From Burkholderia sp. SRS-W-2-2016 (GTDB taxonomy: Bacteria; Pseudomonadota; Gammaproteobacteria; Burkholderiales; Burkholderiaceae), in NCBI RefSeq assembly GCF_001931485.1, contig NZ_MSDV01000022.1:57667-121666 (forward strand): a stretch of 64,000 bases of DNA, written 5' to 3'. Below are positions 45,946 through 56,248 of this stretch, one piece after another. Made by a program: the position numbers and the translations under genes. Below the pieces are notes generated by a model. The model worked only from the letters and a program-made list of their open reading frames with translations. It was not told where the DNA came from and searched no databases. Within the stretch, counting starts at the first letter, position 1. Each line of letters begins with the position of its first letter.

Positions 45946-48534
45946 TCATTCGGCGAAGCGGGCAAGATGCGCGCGCACTTCGGCGGCGGTGCCCAGCCGC
46001 AGCACTTCGGCCGCGAGCTGACGCGCTTCGTCCATCGTGATCCGCGCGAGCTGCGCCTTGATCGAACCGACCGCCGGAATGCTGACCGACAGTTCATCGA
46101 TGCCGAGACCCGCGAGCACCGGCACGGCCATCGCATCGGATGCAATCCCGCCGCAAATGCCGACCCACTTGCCGTGCTGGTGCGCGCCGTCGACCGTCAT
46201 GCCGATCAGCCGCAGCACCGCCGGATGCAGCGCGTCGGCCTGCTTCGCGAGTTGCGGATGGCCGCGGTCCATCGCGAGCGTGTATTGCGTGAGATCGTTG
46301 GTGCCGATCGAAAAGAAATCGACTTCGCGAGCGAGCGGCTCGGCGATCAGCGCCGCGGCCGGCACCTCGATCATCACGCCGACCTTGACCTCGGTTGCGC
46401 GCTCGCCGGCTTCTTCGAGCAGGATCTTGCGCGCCGCGAGGACCTCCTCGATCGCGGCGATCATCGGGAACATCACATGCAGTTTGCCGAGCGGCGCCGC
46501 GCGCAGAATCGCGCGCAATTGCGTGCGAAAAATGTCGGGACGCGCGAGGCTCACCCGCACGCCGCGCAAACCGAGAAACGGATTGTCTTCCTTCGGCAGC
46601 GGCAGATACGACAGCGGTTTGTCGCCGCCGACATCGAGCGTGCGCACCACCAGCGTCCGGTCGCGCCCCAGCGCTTCGGCGACCGCGCAGTATTCGGCGG
46701 CCTGTTCGTCTTCGGTCGGCGCGGTGTCGCGCGCGTCGAACAGGAACTCCGAGCGCAGCAGCCCGACACCTTCGGCGCCGGCTGCGACCGCGTCGCGCGC
46801 TTCCTGCGCGTTGCGGATGTTGGCGACGACTTCGATGCGGTGGCCGTCGGCGGTCATCGCGAGCTTGCCCGCCGCCAGTTGCTCCTGCTCGCGTCGGGCG
46901 GCCTGGCGTTCGATGCGCTCGCGCGCCTTTGCGAGTTCGTCGGCGCTCGGGTTGCGCCGCAGGCTGCCGCGCGAACCGTCGAGCACGACCGGCGTGCCGT
47001 CGGCGAGGTCGAGCGCGCGTTCGTCGATCCCGCAGATCGCCGGGATGCCGAGCGAGCGCGCGAGAATCGCGACGTGGCTGGTCGCGCCGCCGCTCGTGGT
47101 GCAAAAGCCGAGTACCTTGCTGCGATCGAGCGAGGTGGTATCCGACGGCGACAGTTCTTCCGCGATCAGGATCGACTCGGCCGGCACGTCGATGCTCGCC
47201 TGGGTCGCGCCCGCGAGCAACGCGAGGACCCGGCGGCCCACGTCGCGGATATCGCCGGCGCGTTCGCGCAGCAGCGGATTGTCGAGCTTTTCCAGCGTGC
47301 TCGCGTGGCGCTGGAACGCTTCGCGCCACGCGAATGCCGCGCTCTTGCCCGCACTGATATGAGCGATCGCGATGTCGTTCAGGTCGGGATCGTCGAGCAG
47401 TTCGAGATGGGCGGCGAGAATCTGCGCCTTCGATGGATCGGCGAGCGTCGCCTTCAGCGCCTCGATCTGTTGACGCGCCTGGTGGCGGGCCGCTTCGAGT
47501 TGCGCGCGTTCGCGTGGCGGCGACTCGCCCGCTTCGCGCACCTCGATCACCTGCTGGCGAAACTGCACGACATGGCCGACCGCGAGGCCTGGCGATGCGG
47601 ATACGCCGGAGAATTCGTTGGCGTCGCGCGCGGCGGCGGGAATGGAGGCCGGTGCGGGCGCCACTGCATTCGCCGCAGCGGTTCCGATTGCATTCGCTGT
47701 TGCACTCGCCGCAGCACCATTCACCGCCGCCGCCGGCGCGGCGCCAGGCTCTTCACCGGAGCCCTCGGCCAGCAGACGCGCGAGCCGGCTCGCCGCCTCG
47801 GCCGCATCGGGACCACGCGCCTCGACGCGCAGCTTGTCGCCGAACTGGGTCGCGAACCCCATGATCGCGACGACCGACTTCGCATTCACACTGGTGCCGC
47901 CCGGGCGCAACAGCCGGATCTCAGACTGGAATTTCTTCGCTTCGGCGGCGACCACCGCGGCGGGCCGCGCATGCAGACCCGCCGGATTCGGCAGCGTGAT
48001 TTCGCCCGACAGCACCGTGCCGCTCGGGTCCGGCGCCTGCCCCGCCGCGCTGCCGGCGACCAGTTCGAGGTACAACGCGACGTCGGTGCCGGCGCTGACG
48101 ATCCCTTGCGCGGGCAGGTAGCGCGCGACCCGCTCGCCGTTCGCGATCACCATCTGCGTGAGCAGACTGGCCGCCTTCGCGCCGACCACCACAGGATCGA
48201 AGCGGATCAGCGGCGCGCCCGCCGCGACCGAGTCGCCCTGCTTCACCAGCGGCTGGAAGCCCTCGCCGCGCAGCAGCACGGTGTCGAGCCCGATATGCAG
48301 CAGTACTTCGAGACCGTTGTCGGCGGTGATCGTCACCGCGTGATGGGACGCGTGCAGCAGCGTGATCTTGCCGGCCAGCGGCGCGAGCAGTTCGTCCGAA
48401 GTCGGATCGATCGACACGCCGTCGCCGACCATCTTGCCCGCGAAGACCGGGTCGGGCACGCTGTCGAGCGGCACCATCACGCCCGACAGTGGTGCGATCA
48501 GTTCGACGCGCAGCGAATGCTGAGGGGCTTGCAT
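45946..48534 (-). CDS. Multiphosphoryl transfer protein EIIA(Glc)-HPr-EI
   Basis: An 862-residue fusion of three general PTS parts. EIIA-Glc spans about 1-155 with His80 in L-L-H-I-G-L-D-T-V. HPr spans about 173-262 with His188 in A-G-L-H-A-R. An Ala/Pro-rich linker leads to EI from about 307, with the phospho-His near 487 in G-G-A-T-S-H-V-A-I-L and the PEP-binding R-x-x-F-L-F-D and C-G-G motifs toward the end. It carries phosphate from PEP all the way to the EIICB encoded next door. Similar fusions serve N-acetylglucosamine systems, but no nagA/nagB is present here. Confidence 0.95.
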   Translation of the reverse strand: MQAPQHSLRVELIAPLSGVMVPLDSVPDPVFAGKMVGDGVSIDPTSDELLAPLAGKITLLHASHHAVTITADNGLEVLLHIGLDTVLLRGEGFQPLVKQGDSVAAGAPLIRFDPVVVGAKAASLLTQMVIANGERVARYLPAQGIVSAGTDVALYLELVAGSAAGQAPDPSGTVLSGEITLPNPAGLHARPAAVVAAEAKKFQSEIRLLRPGGTSVNAKSVVAIMGFATQFGDKLRVEARGPDAAEAASRLARLLAEGSGEEPGAAPAAAVNGAAASATANAIGTAAANAVAPAPASIPAAARDANEFSGVSASPGLAVGHVVQFRQQVIEVREAGESPPRERAQLEAARHQARQQIEALKATLADPSKAQILAAHLELLDDPDLNDIAIAHISAGKSAAFAWREAFQRHASTLEKLDNPLLRERAGDIRDVGRRVLALLAGATQASIDVPAESILIAEELSPSDTTSLDRSKVLGFCTTSGGATSHVAILARSLGIPAICGIDERALDLADGTPVVLDGSRGSLRRNPSADELAKARERIERQAARREQEQLAAGKLAMTADGHRIEVVANIRNAQEARDAVAAGAEGVGLLRSEFLFDARDTAPTEDEQAAEYCAVAEALGRDRTLVVRTLDVGGDKPLSYLPLPKEDNPFLGLRGVRVSLARPDIFRTQLRAILRAAPLGKLHVMFPMIAAIEEVLAARKILLEEAGERATEVKVGVMIEVPAAALIAEPLAREVDFFSIGTNDLTQYTLAMDRGHPQLAKQADALHPAVLRLIGMTVDGAHQHGKWVGICGGIASDAMAVPVLAGLGIDELSVSIPAVGSIKAQLARITMDEARQLAAEVLRLGTAAEVRAHLARFAE

Positions 48535-48630
48535 GGCGATGACTCCCGGTGCGGTGACGCCAGCGTGAAGCGGTGCGATACAGCTGTCCGATAAAGCGGT
48601 TCGATTAACCGGCTAAATGCAGCGCCCGCT

Positions 48631-51030
48631 TCAATACGGCCACGTCCATTCGGAGATTTCGGTGCGATCGGTGCCGTGCTCGTGCGCGTAATTCAGATTG
48701 AGGATGATCGCGTTCCTCATGTCTTCGCGCAGATGCGCGGTCCTGCCCTGCAACCGCGGCACCCGGTCGAGCACGTCGAGCACGAGGTTGAAGCGGTCGA
48801 CCTTGTTCAGGATCGCCAGTTCGAGCGGCGTGTTGATGTTGCCCTTTTCGGTGTAGCCGCGCACGTGCAGATTCTCGTGGTTGCGGAACCGGTACGCGAG
48901 CTTGTGAATCAGCCACGGATAGCCGTGAAAATTGAAGATCACCGGTTTATCGACGGTAAACAGGCTGTCGAACTCGCGCTCGCTGGAGCCGTGCGGATGC
49001 TCGCTCACCGGCTGCATCCGGAACAGATCGACCACGTTCACGAAACGCAATCTCAACTCTGGCAGACGCTCGCGCAAAATCGCGGTGGCCGCGAGCGCTT
49101 CCTGGGTAGCGACGTCGCCGCACGAGGCCATTACCGCATCCGGCTCGGCGTTCTCGTCGTTACTCGCACGACGCCATACGCCCATCCCCTTCGCGCAATG
49201 CACGACCGCTTCGTCGATCGTGGTGAATTGCAGGTGCTTCTGCTTGTCCGCGACGATCACGTTGATGCAGTCGGTCGAGCGCAGGCATTCGTTCGCGACG
49301 ACGAGCAGCGTGTTCGCATCCGGCGGCAAATACACCCGCGTCACCGACGGACTCTTGTTGGTGACCAGATCGATAAAGCCCGGGTCCTGATGCGAAAAGC
49401 CGTTGTGATCCTGACGCCACACCGTCGACGACAGCAGGATGTTCTGCGACGCCACCGACGCGCGCCACGGCACGTGGTTCTTGCACACGTCCAGCCATTT
49501 CGCGTGCTGGTTGAACATCGAGTCCACCACATGCGCGAACGCTTCGTACGTGTGGAAAAAGCCGCGCCGGACGGACAGCAGATAACCTTCGAGCCAGCCC
49601 ATCAGCGTGTGCTCGGAGAGCATCTCCATCACCCGGCCGTCGGGCGCGAGTTCGCCGCCGTCGTCGTCTTCCGGCAGCCGGTCGGCCATCCACACTTTCT
49701 TGCTGACCTCGTAGATCGATTGCAGGCGGTTGGACGCGGTTTCGTCCGGGCCGAACACGCGGAAGGTGCGCATATTGCAGCGCATCGTGTCGCGCAGGAA
49801 CTGGCCGAGCGGCTGCGTGTTCTCGCGCAGCACCGCGCCCGCGTGCGTGACCTCGACCGCGTAGTCGCGAAAGTCCGGCAGCTTCAATTCGCGGCGCAGC
49901 AGGCCGCCGTTCGCGTGCGGATTGGCGCTCATCCGGCGCGGTCCGCGCGGTGCGAGTTCGCGCAGTTCGGCCAGCAGGCGGCCGTCGCCGTCGAACAGTT
50001 CGGCCGGTTTATAGCTGCGCAGCCAGCTTTCCAGCAGCGCCAGATTCGCCGGATTGCCGCGCACGTCGGAAAACGGCACCTGGTGCGAGCGCCACGTGCC
50101 CTCCACCTTATGGCCGTTGATTTCCTTCGGCCCGGTCCAACCCTTCGGGGTCCGCAACACGATCATCGGCCACAGCGGCCGCTCGGGGGTCGCGCCATCG
50201 GCGCGCGCGCAGTCGTGAATCGCGCGAATCTCGGCGAGCACGGTATCGAGCGTCGCGGCCATCTTCTGGTGCAGTTGCGCGGGGTCCGAGCCTTCGACGA
50301 AATGCGGCGTATAACCGTAGCCCTCGAACAGCGCTTTCAGTTCACGGTGGCTGATGCGCGAAAGAATCGTCGGATTGGCGATCTTGTAGCCGTTCAGGTT
50401 CAGGATCGGCAGCACGGTGCCGTCGCGCGCGGGGTTGATGAACTTGTTCGAATGCCACGCGGTCGCGAGCGGCCCGGTTTCGGCCTCGCCGTCGCCGATC
50501 ACGCAGGCGACCAGCAGATCGGGGTTGTCGAGCGCGGCGCCGTAAGCGTGCGACAGGCTGTAGCCAAGCTCACCGCCTTCGTGGATCGAGCCGGGCGTCT
50601 CGGGCGTCACATGCGAGCCGATATGGCCCGGAAACGAGAACTGCTTGAAAAACTTCTGCATCCCCTCGACGTCTTCGCTCTTGTCCGGATACACCTCCGA
50701 ATAGGTGCCCTCCAGATAAGCGGGACCGAGTACGCCCGGCGCGCCGTGGCCGGGGCCGGCCATGAAAATCACGTCGAGGTCGTCGCGTTTGATCACGCGG
50801 TTCAGATGCGCCCACACGAACGACAGCGCCGGGCTCGCGCCCCAGTGGCCGAGCAGCCGGTGTTTGACGTGTTCGGCCACGAGCGGCTCGCGCAGCAGCG
50901 GATTGTCCCGCAGATAAATCATGCCGACCGACAGGTAATTGCAGGCTCGCCACCACGCGTCGATGCGGGCGAGTTCGTCGCCGGATAGCGGCGTGCGAAG
51001 CGAAGCGTCTGAAGCGGTTGGTGCGCTCAT
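48631..51030 (-). CDS. xfp: Xylulose-5-phosphate/fructose-6-phosphate phosphoketolase
   Basis: A 799-residue thiamin diphosphate enzyme that splits xylulose-5-P or fructose-6-P to acetyl phosphate plus a triose or tetrose phosphate. Hallmarks: G-H-W-G-A-S-P near 70, A-G-P-G-H-G near 95, [17 protein letters not shown] segment near 155-170, the ThDP motif G-D-G-E-A-E-T-G-P near 183, and the C-terminal N-F-H-G-Y-P-W. It is the first gene of the minus-strand sugar block, 96 bases before the fused PTS gene. ATG 51030 follows a GGAGACG site. Confidence 0.96.
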   Translation of the reverse strand: MSAPTASDASLRTPLSGDELARIDAWWRACNYLSVGMIYLRDNPLLREPLVAEHVKHRLLGHWGASPALSFVWAHLNRVIKRDDLDVIFMAGPGHGAPGVLGPAYLEGTYSEVYPDKSEDVEGMQKFFKQFSFPGHIGSHVTPETPGSIHEGGELGYSLSHAYGAALDNPDLLVACVIGDGEAETGPLATAWHSNKFINPARDGTVLPILNLNGYKIANPTILSRISHRELKALFEGYGYTPHFVEGSDPAQLHQKMAATLDTVLAEIRAIHDCARADGATPERPLWPMIVLRTPKGWTGPKEINGHKVEGTWRSHQVPFSDVRGNPANLALLESWLRSYKPAELFDGDGRLLAELRELAPRGPRRMSANPHANGGLLRRELKLPDFRDYAVEVTHAGAVLRENTQPLGQFLRDTMRCNMRTFRVFGPDETASNRLQSIYEVSKKVWMADRLPEDDDGGELAPDGRVMEMLSEHTLMGWLEGYLLSVRRGFFHTYEAFAHVVDSMFNQHAKWLDVCKNHVPWRASVASQNILLSSTVWRQDHNGFSHQDPGFIDLVTNKSPSVTRVYLPPDANTLLVVANECLRSTDCINVIVADKQKHLQFTTIDEAVVHCAKGMGVWRRASNDENAEPDAVMASCGDVATQEALAATAILRERLPELRLRFVNVVDLFRMQPVSEHPHGSSEREFDSLFTVDKPVIFNFHGYPWLIHKLAYRFRNHENLHVRGYTEKGNINTPLELAILNKVDRFNLVLDVLDRVPRLQGRTAHLREDMRNAIILNLNYAHEHGTDRTEISEWTWPY

Positions 51031-51452
51031 CCTGACGTCTCCTGTCCGTGCGGCGCGGGCCCGGCTTGAAACGGCGCAGCGTCGGGCGCGCTGCAACGAC
51101 GCGGTGTAGCGATGGGAAGGTGCCGGAGCGCGGCGAGCCTCGCGACGGCCGTCGGTATTGCCGATGCCGTAGGCGGTTTTCGCGCTGTGCGGTTCTCAGG
51201 TTCCAGGGTTCTCTGGCTTTCACGCTTTCCGGCTGCAACTCTCAGCCTAGTCGCGCGCTGCCCGCTTGCCTATCGGACCTTGGTCCGATTTGCCGCCCGG
51301 CCGCGCGTGGCACGTTTGAGCCTGGTGCGGTGTTCGCCGCGTGCGATTCGCGTACGATTTGCGTATGTTTCGCGCGGGATTTTCATGTGACGATCACTTG
51401 ACGGTCACGTGACAGCCGCCACCCACGCCATGCACAAACGCGGGAGAGACCT
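51031..51452. other. 422-bp divergent intergenic region
   Basis: No gene seen. It should hold the promoter of the phosphoketolase-PTS-glycogen block on the left and of the lipoprotein gene on the right. A perfect ten-base palindrome GTCACGTGAC (51404-51413) lies 40 bases before the lipoprotein ATG. Confidence 0.55.
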
Positions 51453-51980
51453 ATGAAACAGCGCATTACTTTTGCGTCGTCGTCGCCGTGCGCGTGCGCG
51501 GTCGCGCTCACGCTTACGCTCCTGCTCGGCGCGTGCGCGCAGCCGCAGCAGCGCGTACAGACCGGCATGGATCAGCAGACGGTAATCGCGACGCTTGGTC
51601 CTCCGAAGGAAACCTATGATCTGCCCGACGGCGGCAAGCGTCTGATGTGGCCCACGCAGCCGATGGGCACCACGACCACCGCCGTCGATATCGATGCATC
51701 GGGCAAGACGACCCGTGTGCAGCAAGTACTTCAGGAACAGGAGTTCTATCGCGCAGAGGTCAACAAATGGACCCGCAACGACGTGCTGGTCGCGTTCGGC
51801 CGGCCGTTCGAGACCGCGTATTTCAAGCGGATGGAGCGCGAGGTGTGGTCGTACCGGTACATGGAAAGCAACATCTACCACATGATCTTCAATTTCTATT
51901 TCGACCCGCAGGGCGTGCTCAGGCAAACGCAGAAGCAGCCGGACCCGGTATTCGATCCGAGCCAGCGCAACAAATTCTGA
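51453..51980 (+). CDS. Outer-membrane lipoprotein, paralog of the one at 15.2 kb
   Basis: A 175-residue lipoprotein with a signal ending in lipobox L-L-G-A-C near residue 28. The mature part repeats the 15.2-kb protein's Y-D-L-P-D-G-G-K-R-L-M-W-P-T-Q-P, V-W-S-Y-R-Y and N-F-Y-F-D-P-Q-G-V-L-R. Two similar halves, each ending before a G-R/G-P-P turn, recall the BamE/SmpA repeat. No partner gene gives its role. The next gene is a small exported protein 47 bases downstream, perhaps in the same transcript. Confidence 0.87.
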   Translation: MKQRITFASSSPCACAVALTLTLLLGACAQPQQRVQTGMDQQTVIATLGPPKETYDLPDGGKRLMWPTQPMGTTTTAVDIDASGKTTRVQQVLQEQEFYRAEVNKWTRNDVLVAFGRPFETAYFKRMEREVWSYRYMESNIYHMIFNFYFDPQGVLRQTQKQPDPVFDPSQRNKF

Positions 51981-52027
51981 AGCGACGCGCACTTTCGAAG
52001 CGACGCGTAGTTAGTTAGGGGAACGAG

Positions 52028-52252
52028 ATGAACAGGTTTTATACCGTCGTGCCGGCGATTGCGGCATTCGTCATCGCGAATGCGATGTGGTCCACCGCGG
52101 CTTACGCACAGATGGGTATGAGCGCGACCAAACAGATGCAGGACACGCAGCGGGCCGCGCAGCAAAAGGCGCGTAAAGCGAAGAACGAACCCGCCGGGCA
52201 GACGCACAAGACCGATCATCCGGCATCCGCACCGGCCGCCGCGTCGCAGTAA
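52028..52252 (+). CDS. Small exported alanine/lysine-rich protein
   Basis: A 74-residue product with a hydrophobic N-terminal signal (residues 6-26, cut after A-Y-A). The mature part of about 47 residues is rich in Gln, Lys and Ala with K-Q-M-Q-D-T-Q-R-A-A-Q-Q-K-A-R-K-A-K, probably one amphipathic helix, followed by a Pro/Ala tail. A GGGG-A-ACGAG run stands before the ATG. No family is recognised. It follows the lipoprotein gene in the same direction. Confidence 0.65.
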   Translation: MNRFYTVVPAIAAFVIANAMWSTAAYAQMGMSATKQMQDTQRAAQQKARKAKNEPAGQTHKTDHPASAPAAASQ

Positions 52253-52300
52253 ACGAGCGGGTGTTGAGCAGAACGCGCGCAAGCGGAACAACGAGCGCCG

Positions 52301-53215
52301 CTAAGTCGCCGCCGCCCGCGCCCTGCCCGCCTTCCCGCGCGACGCGCGGATCAGCTTCAGAAACGCCTGCAGAATCGGCGAGCTATCGTCGCGCCGGTAC
52401 AGACAGCTCAACTCGATCTCGCGCAAGCGCGTCGATCTGAGCGGCCGGTACACGACGCCCGGCAGCCGCAGATTGACCGCCGACTCGGTCGTCACGCACA
52501 CGCCGAAACGGCTCGCCACCAGCGCGATACAGGTCACCACGTCCTCCACTTCCTGCTCGACCCGCAGCCGCACGCCGTCCGCGCGAAACGCCGCCGCGAC
52601 CTCCTGCGCGAGCCCGTGCACCGGCGCGTTCGGGTAGAGAATCATCCGCTCGTTATCGAGGTCGCGCAGCGTGATGGTTTTCTTCTCGCACAGCGGATGC
52701 CCTTCATACAGCGCGATCAGATACGACTCGCGCTGCACCCAGTCGACCGCGATGTCGGCCTCGTTCGGCACCAGCCGGTTAAAGCCGATCGTGATGCGCC
52801 GCTCGCGCAGCGCCGCGATCTGCTCGGCCTTCGACATATTGTGCAAACCGATCTTCACCGCCGGCCGCTCGGTGTGAAAGTCGGCGAGCAGACGAGGGAT
52901 CACGTTCAGAATCCCCGAACTGAAAATGCCGACGTCGAGCCGTCCCGTATAACCCTGGCCCGCCAGCTGGGTCTGTTCCTCCGCGCGCCGCGACAGCGCG
53001 AGGATGTTCGGCACCTCCTCCAGCAGCGCGCGCCCCGCCTCGGTCAGCTCCGCGCCCTTGCTGGTGCGGATGAACAGCGGCGTGCCCAGTTCCTCTTCGA
53101 GCGCGCGGATGTTGCGCGTGAGCGGCGGCTGCGCGATATGCAGCCGCTCGGCCGCGCGGCCGAAATTCAACTCCTCGGCCAGCGCGAGGAAATAGCGCAT
53201 CTGCTTCAGTTCCAT
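52301..53215 (-). CDS. LysR-type regulator, CatM/BenM subgroup
   Basis: A 304-residue LysR protein starting M-E-L-K-Q-M-R-Y-F-L-A-L-A-E-E with I-A-Q-P-P-L-T-R-N-I as recognition helix, the CatM/BenM/CatR style. The effector domain contains G-I-F-S-S-G-I-L near 95 and I-T-I-G-F-N-R-L near 145. It is divergent from the meta-cleavage lower operon, and the spacer contains an exact ATAC-N7-GTAT site as used by BenM and CatM. Muconate-like diacids are the usual inducers of the group, fitting 2-hydroxymuconate metabolism. The start is ATG 53215. Confidence 0.9.
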   Translation of the reverse strand: MELKQMRYFLALAEELNFGRAAERLHIAQPPLTRNIRALEEELGTPLFIRTSKGAELTEAGRALLEEVPNILALSRRAEEQTQLAGQGYTGRLDVGIFSSGILNVIPRLLADFHTERPAVKIGLHNMSKAEQIAALRERRITIGFNRLVPNEADIAVDWVQRESYLIALYEGHPLCEKKTITLRDLDNERMILYPNAPVHGLAQEVAAAFRADGVRLRVEQEVEDVVTCIALVASRFGVCVTTESAVNLRLPGVVYRPLRSTRLREIELSCLYRRDDSSPILQAFLKLIRASRGKAGRARAAAT

Positions 53216-53251
53216 CGGTTCATTTCCTTGCGTGAGCGTGCGGGTCAAGCC

Positions 53252-53266
53252 ATACCGGAACGGTAT
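53252..53266. promoter_or_regulatory. LysR (BenM/CatM-type) operator ATAC-N7-GTAT
   Basis: ATACCG-GAA-CGGTAT is a perfect inverted repeat in the divergent spacer, 37 bases from the LysR ATG. A further half site, CGGTAT (53292-53297), lies 31 bases beyond, as in LysR recognition and activation site pairs. Confidence 0.7.
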
Positions 53267-53408
53267 CAGATTTTCAAAAAACAGTATTGGACGGTATGCC
53301 GCCAAAACCGCGATCATGGCAGCCGATTCCGATGGCGCCGCCGCGTTGCCGCATCGTTCGCGCAACGTGCCGCCGCTTCCTCCGTGCTCGCGCAACCAGG
53401 AACCCAGC

Positions 53409-53618
53409 ATGCCAATCGTTCATATTTCCCTCGTCGAAGGACGTGACGACGCCGCGATCAAGGCGTGCGTCAAAGCCGTCGCGCGCACCGTGCACGAAAC
53501 GCTCGGCGCGCCGCTCAATTCGATTCGCGTCTACGCAACGCTGACGCCGGCCAACCATTGGGCCGTCGGCGATCAGACCAAGGACGAAATCGCCGCCGCC
53601 CAGGAGAAGGCCAAATGA
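53409..53618 (+). CDS. dmpI: 4-oxalocrotonate tautomerase
   Basis: A 69-residue enzyme with the catalytic N-terminal proline (M-P-I-V-H-I) after Met removal, and the family's L-V-E-G-R-D and V-H-E-T-L-G-A-P segments including the arginine near residue 12. It isomerises 2-hydroxymuconate to 2-oxo-3-hexenedioate. Its stop overlaps the next ATG by four bases (ATGA). Genes before it in a full meta pathway, catechol 2,3-dioxygenase and the semialdehyde dehydrogenase, are absent. Confidence 0.88.
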   Translation: MPIVHISLVEGRDDAAIKACVKAVARTVHETLGAPLNSIRVYATLTPANHWAVGDQTKDEIAAAQEKAK

Positions 53619-54430
53619 CACCCCAACAGATCGAAACCGCGGCGCGCGCGCTGGTCGACGCCGAACGTAGCGGCGCCTACATCGCGCCGCTGCGCGAGAC
53701 CTACGAACAGATGAGCATCGACGATGCTTACGCGATCCAGCGCGTAAACACCGAGCGGCGCATCGCCGCCGGCCGCCGCGTGGTCGGCTGCAAGATCGGC
53801 CTGACCTCGGTCGCGGTGCAGAAGCAGCTCGGCGTCGATCAGCCCGATTTCGGCATGCTGTTCGACGACATGGGCTACGGCGACGGCGAACCGATTCCGG
53901 CGTCGATCCTCACGCAGCCGAAGATCGAAGCGGAGATCGCGTTCGTGATCGGCCGCGATCTGAACCAGCGCAATCCGGGCCAGCTCGACGTGCTGAACGC
54001 GATCGACTACGCATTGCCGGCGCTCGAAATCGTCGGCAGCCGGATCGCCAACTGGAACATCCGCATTACCGACACGATCGCGGACAACGCGTCGTCGTCG
54101 GCCTTCGTGCTCGGCAACCGGCCGCGCAAGCTCGCCGATTTCGATCTGCGTCTGTGCGGGATGGTGATGGAGCGGCGCGGCGAACCGGTGTCGGTCGGCG
54201 CGGGCGCCGCCTGCCTCGGCAATCCGATCAACGCGGTGGTCTGGCTCGCGCGCACGATGGCCGCGGTCGGCACCCCGCTGAAAGCGGGCGACCTCGTGCT
54301 GTCCGGCGCGCTCGGCCCGATGGTCGCGGTCGCGCCCGGCGACATCTTCGAGGCGCGCATCAACGGACTGGGCTCGGTGCGAGCCGTGTTCGACGCCAAC
54401 CCCACTTCCGCGAACGAGGCACGTCAATGA
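53615..54430 (+). CDS. dmpE: 2-oxopent-4-enoate hydratase (MhpD/DmpE type)
   Basis: A 271-residue hydratase adding water to 2-hydroxypenta-2,4-dienoate. Core features: G-C-K-I-G-L-T-S near 62, [11 protein letters not shown] near 72, metal-site I-E-A-E-I-A-F near 108, and I-A-D-N-A-S-S-S near 160. It is paired with a related decarboxylase immediately downstream; hydratase and decarboxylase form a complex in Pseudomonas. The [10 protein letters not shown] pattern points to the hydratase of the two. Its end overlaps the next start (ATGA). Confidence 0.9.
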   Translation: MTPQQIETAARALVDAERSGAYIAPLRETYEQMSIDDAYAIQRVNTERRIAAGRRVVGCKIGLTSVAVQKQLGVDQPDFGMLFDDMGYGDGEPIPASILTQPKIEAEIAFVIGRDLNQRNPGQLDVLNAIDYALPALEIVGSRIANWNIRITDTIADNASSSAFVLGNRPRKLADFDLRLCGMVMERRGEPVSVGAGAACLGNPINAVVWLARTMAAVGTPLKAGDLVLSGALGPMVAVAPGDIFEARINGLGSVRAVFDANPTSANEARQ

Positions 54431-55194
54431 GCCAGATTAACGAATACGCGACGCTGCTCGACGACGCAGCGCGCACCGCCACCGAAGTCTCGCAATTCGA
54501 CCCCGAAGGCCGCCTGTCGCTCGACGAGGCCTATCAGATTCAGTCCGCGTCGATCCAGCGGCGGGTGGCGCGCGGCGAACGCCGCGTCGGCGTGAAGATG
54601 GGTTTCACGAGCCGCGCGAAGATGGTGCAGATGGGCCTGTCCGACGTGATCTGGGGACGCCTGACCGCCGGCATGCAGATCGAGGAAGGCAGCACGATCG
54701 ATTTCTCGCGCTTCGTGCATCCGCGCGTCGAACCGGAAATCGCGTTCGTGCTCAAGCATTCGCTCGACGGCGACGTGACCGGGCCGCAGGCGCTCGCGGC
54801 CGTCGAGGCGATCGCGCCCGCGCTGGAGATCATCGACTCGCGCTACAAGGACTTCAAATTCACGCTGCCCGAAGTGATCGCGGACAACGCGTCGTCGAGC
54901 GGCTTCGTGATCGGCGCGTGGCGCGATCCGCGTACCGACTTCAGCAACCTGGGCCTGACGTTGAACATCGACGGCAAGGTCGTGCAGGTCGGTTCGACCG
55001 CCGCGCTGCTCGGCCAGCCGCTGCGCTCGCTGGTGGCCGCCGCGCGGCTCTCCGCGCAGGCGGGCGAGCCGCTGCAGGCGGGCTGGATCGTGATGGCGGG
55101 CGGCGCCACGCCGGCGGAATGGATCAAGCCGGGCCAGTATGTGTCGGTCGAGATGGAACAGCTCGGCAGCGCGGGCTTTCACGTCAGGGGTTGA
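54427..55194 (+). CDS. dmpH: 4-oxalocrotonate decarboxylase (DmpH type)
   Basis: A 255-residue decarboxylase in the same fold as the hydratase. It turns 2-oxo-3-hexenedioate into 2-hydroxypenta-2,4-dienoate. Decarboxylase-type features are [12 protein letters not shown] near 58, W-G-R-L-T-A-G-M near 78, the metal-binding E-P-E-I-A-F near 101 and I-A-D-N-A-S-S-S near 152. It overlaps the hydratase gene by four bases and is followed after 94 bases by the acetaldehyde dehydrogenase gene. Confidence 0.9.
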   Translation: MSQINEYATLLDDAARTATEVSQFDPEGRLSLDEAYQIQSASIQRRVARGERRVGVKMGFTSRAKMVQMGLSDVIWGRLTAGMQIEEGSTIDFSRFVHPRVEPEIAFVLKHSLDGDVTGPQALAAVEAIAPALEIIDSRYKDFKFTLPEVIADNASSSGFVIGAWRDPRTDFSNLGLTLNIDGKVVQVGSTAALLGQPLRSLVAAARLSAQAGEPLQAGWIVMAGGATPAEWIKPGQYVSVEMEQLGSAGFHVRG

Positions 55195-55288
55195 CGCGCT
55201 GGCGGCGCGCGGCCGTGGAGCACCGGCGCGCGCGCCGCTCGACCCCGAGCACGCAACCTGAAGCATCAAGCATGAGTCCGGAGTGAAT

Positions 55289-56248
55289 ATGACAGGTAAG
55301 GTAAAAGTGGCGATCATCGGGTCCGGCAATATCGGCACCGATCTGATGATCAAGGTGATGCGCAATAGTCAGCACCTCGAAATGAGCGCGATGGTCGGTG
55401 TCGATCCGCAATCGGACGGCCTCGCACGGGCCGCGCGGCTCGGCGTGACGACGACCGCCGAAGGCCTCGACGGGCTGCTGAAGCTCGATCTCTTCAAGGA
55501 CATCGACATCGTGTTCGATGCGACCTCGGCCGGCGCGCACAAGCGTCACAACGACGTGCTGCAGCAGCATGGCGTGCAGGTGATCGACCTGACGCCGGCG
55601 GCGATCGGTCCGTACGTGATCCCCGCGATCAACCTCGAAGCCGAGAACGCGACCAACATGAACATGGTTACCTGCGGGGGCCAGGCGACCATTCCGATGG
55701 TGGCGGCGGTCTCGCGCGTCGCCAAGGTGCACTACGCGGAAATCGTCGCTTCGATCGCGAGCAAATCGGCGGGCCCGGGCACGCGCGCGAACATCGATGA
55801 GTTCACCGAAACGACCCGCAGCGCGATCGAAACGCTCGGCGGCGCGACGCGCGGCAAGGCGATCATCGTGCTGAATCCGGCCGAGCCGCCGTTGATCATG
55901 CGCGACACCGTGTTCGTGCTGTCCGATCTGGCGGACCAGCAGGCGATCGAAGACAGCATCGCGCGGATGGTCGCGAGCGTGCAGGCTTATGTGCCGGGTT
56001 ATCGTCTGAAGCAGAAGGTGCAGTTCGACGTGATTTCGCCCGATCAGCCGCTGAACGTGCCCGGCCTCGGCTTGAAGCATGGGCTGAAGACTTCGGTGTT
56101 TCTCGAAGTGGAAGGCGCCGCTCACTACCTGCCTGCGTATGCGGGCAATCTCGACATCATGACGTCGGCCGCGCTCGCATGCGCCGATATGATGGCGCGC
56201 CGTCGCATTGCGGCCGGCATCGCGCGTGGACACAAGGAGGCCGCGTAA
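55289..56248 (+). CDS. dmpF: Acetaldehyde dehydrogenase (acylating)
   Basis: A 319-residue NAD- and CoA-dependent enzyme converting acetaldehyde to acetyl-CoA. The Rossmann loop G-S-G-N-I-G-T-D is at about 12-19, the catalytic cysteine lies in M-V-T-C-G-G-Q-A-T near 131, and [14 protein letters not shown] follows. It forms a channelling complex with the aldolase, whose start overlaps its stop by one base (TAATG). ATG 55289 with GGAG upstream is preferred to a GTG two codons earlier. Confidence 0.96.
   Translation: MTGKVKVAIIGSGNIGTDLMIKVMRNSQHLEMSAMVGVDPQSDGLARAARLGVTTTAEGLDGLLKLDLFKDIDIVFDATSAGAHKRHNDVLQQHGVQVIDLTPAAIGPYVIPAINLEAENATNMNMVTCGGQATIPMVAAVSRVAKVHYAEIVASIASKSAGPGTRANIDEFTETTRSAIETLGGATRGKAIIVLNPAEPPLIMRDTVFVLSDLADQQAIEDSIARMVASVQAYVPGYRLKQKVQFDVISPDQPLNVPGLGLKHGLKTSVFLEVEGAAHYLPAYAGNLDIMTSAALACADMMARRRIAAGIARGHKEAA

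Noticed and set aside
44068..48534. N-acetylglucosamine-specific PTS assignment
   Set aside because: The EIIC blocks follow glucose-type PtsG and there are no nagA or nagB genes; the specificity still needs testing.
44842..48594. A 1250-codon plus-strand open frame opposite the PTS genes
   Set aside because: Its Arg/His/Asp-rich translation has no family character and mirrors the GC-biased coding of the real minus-strand genes.
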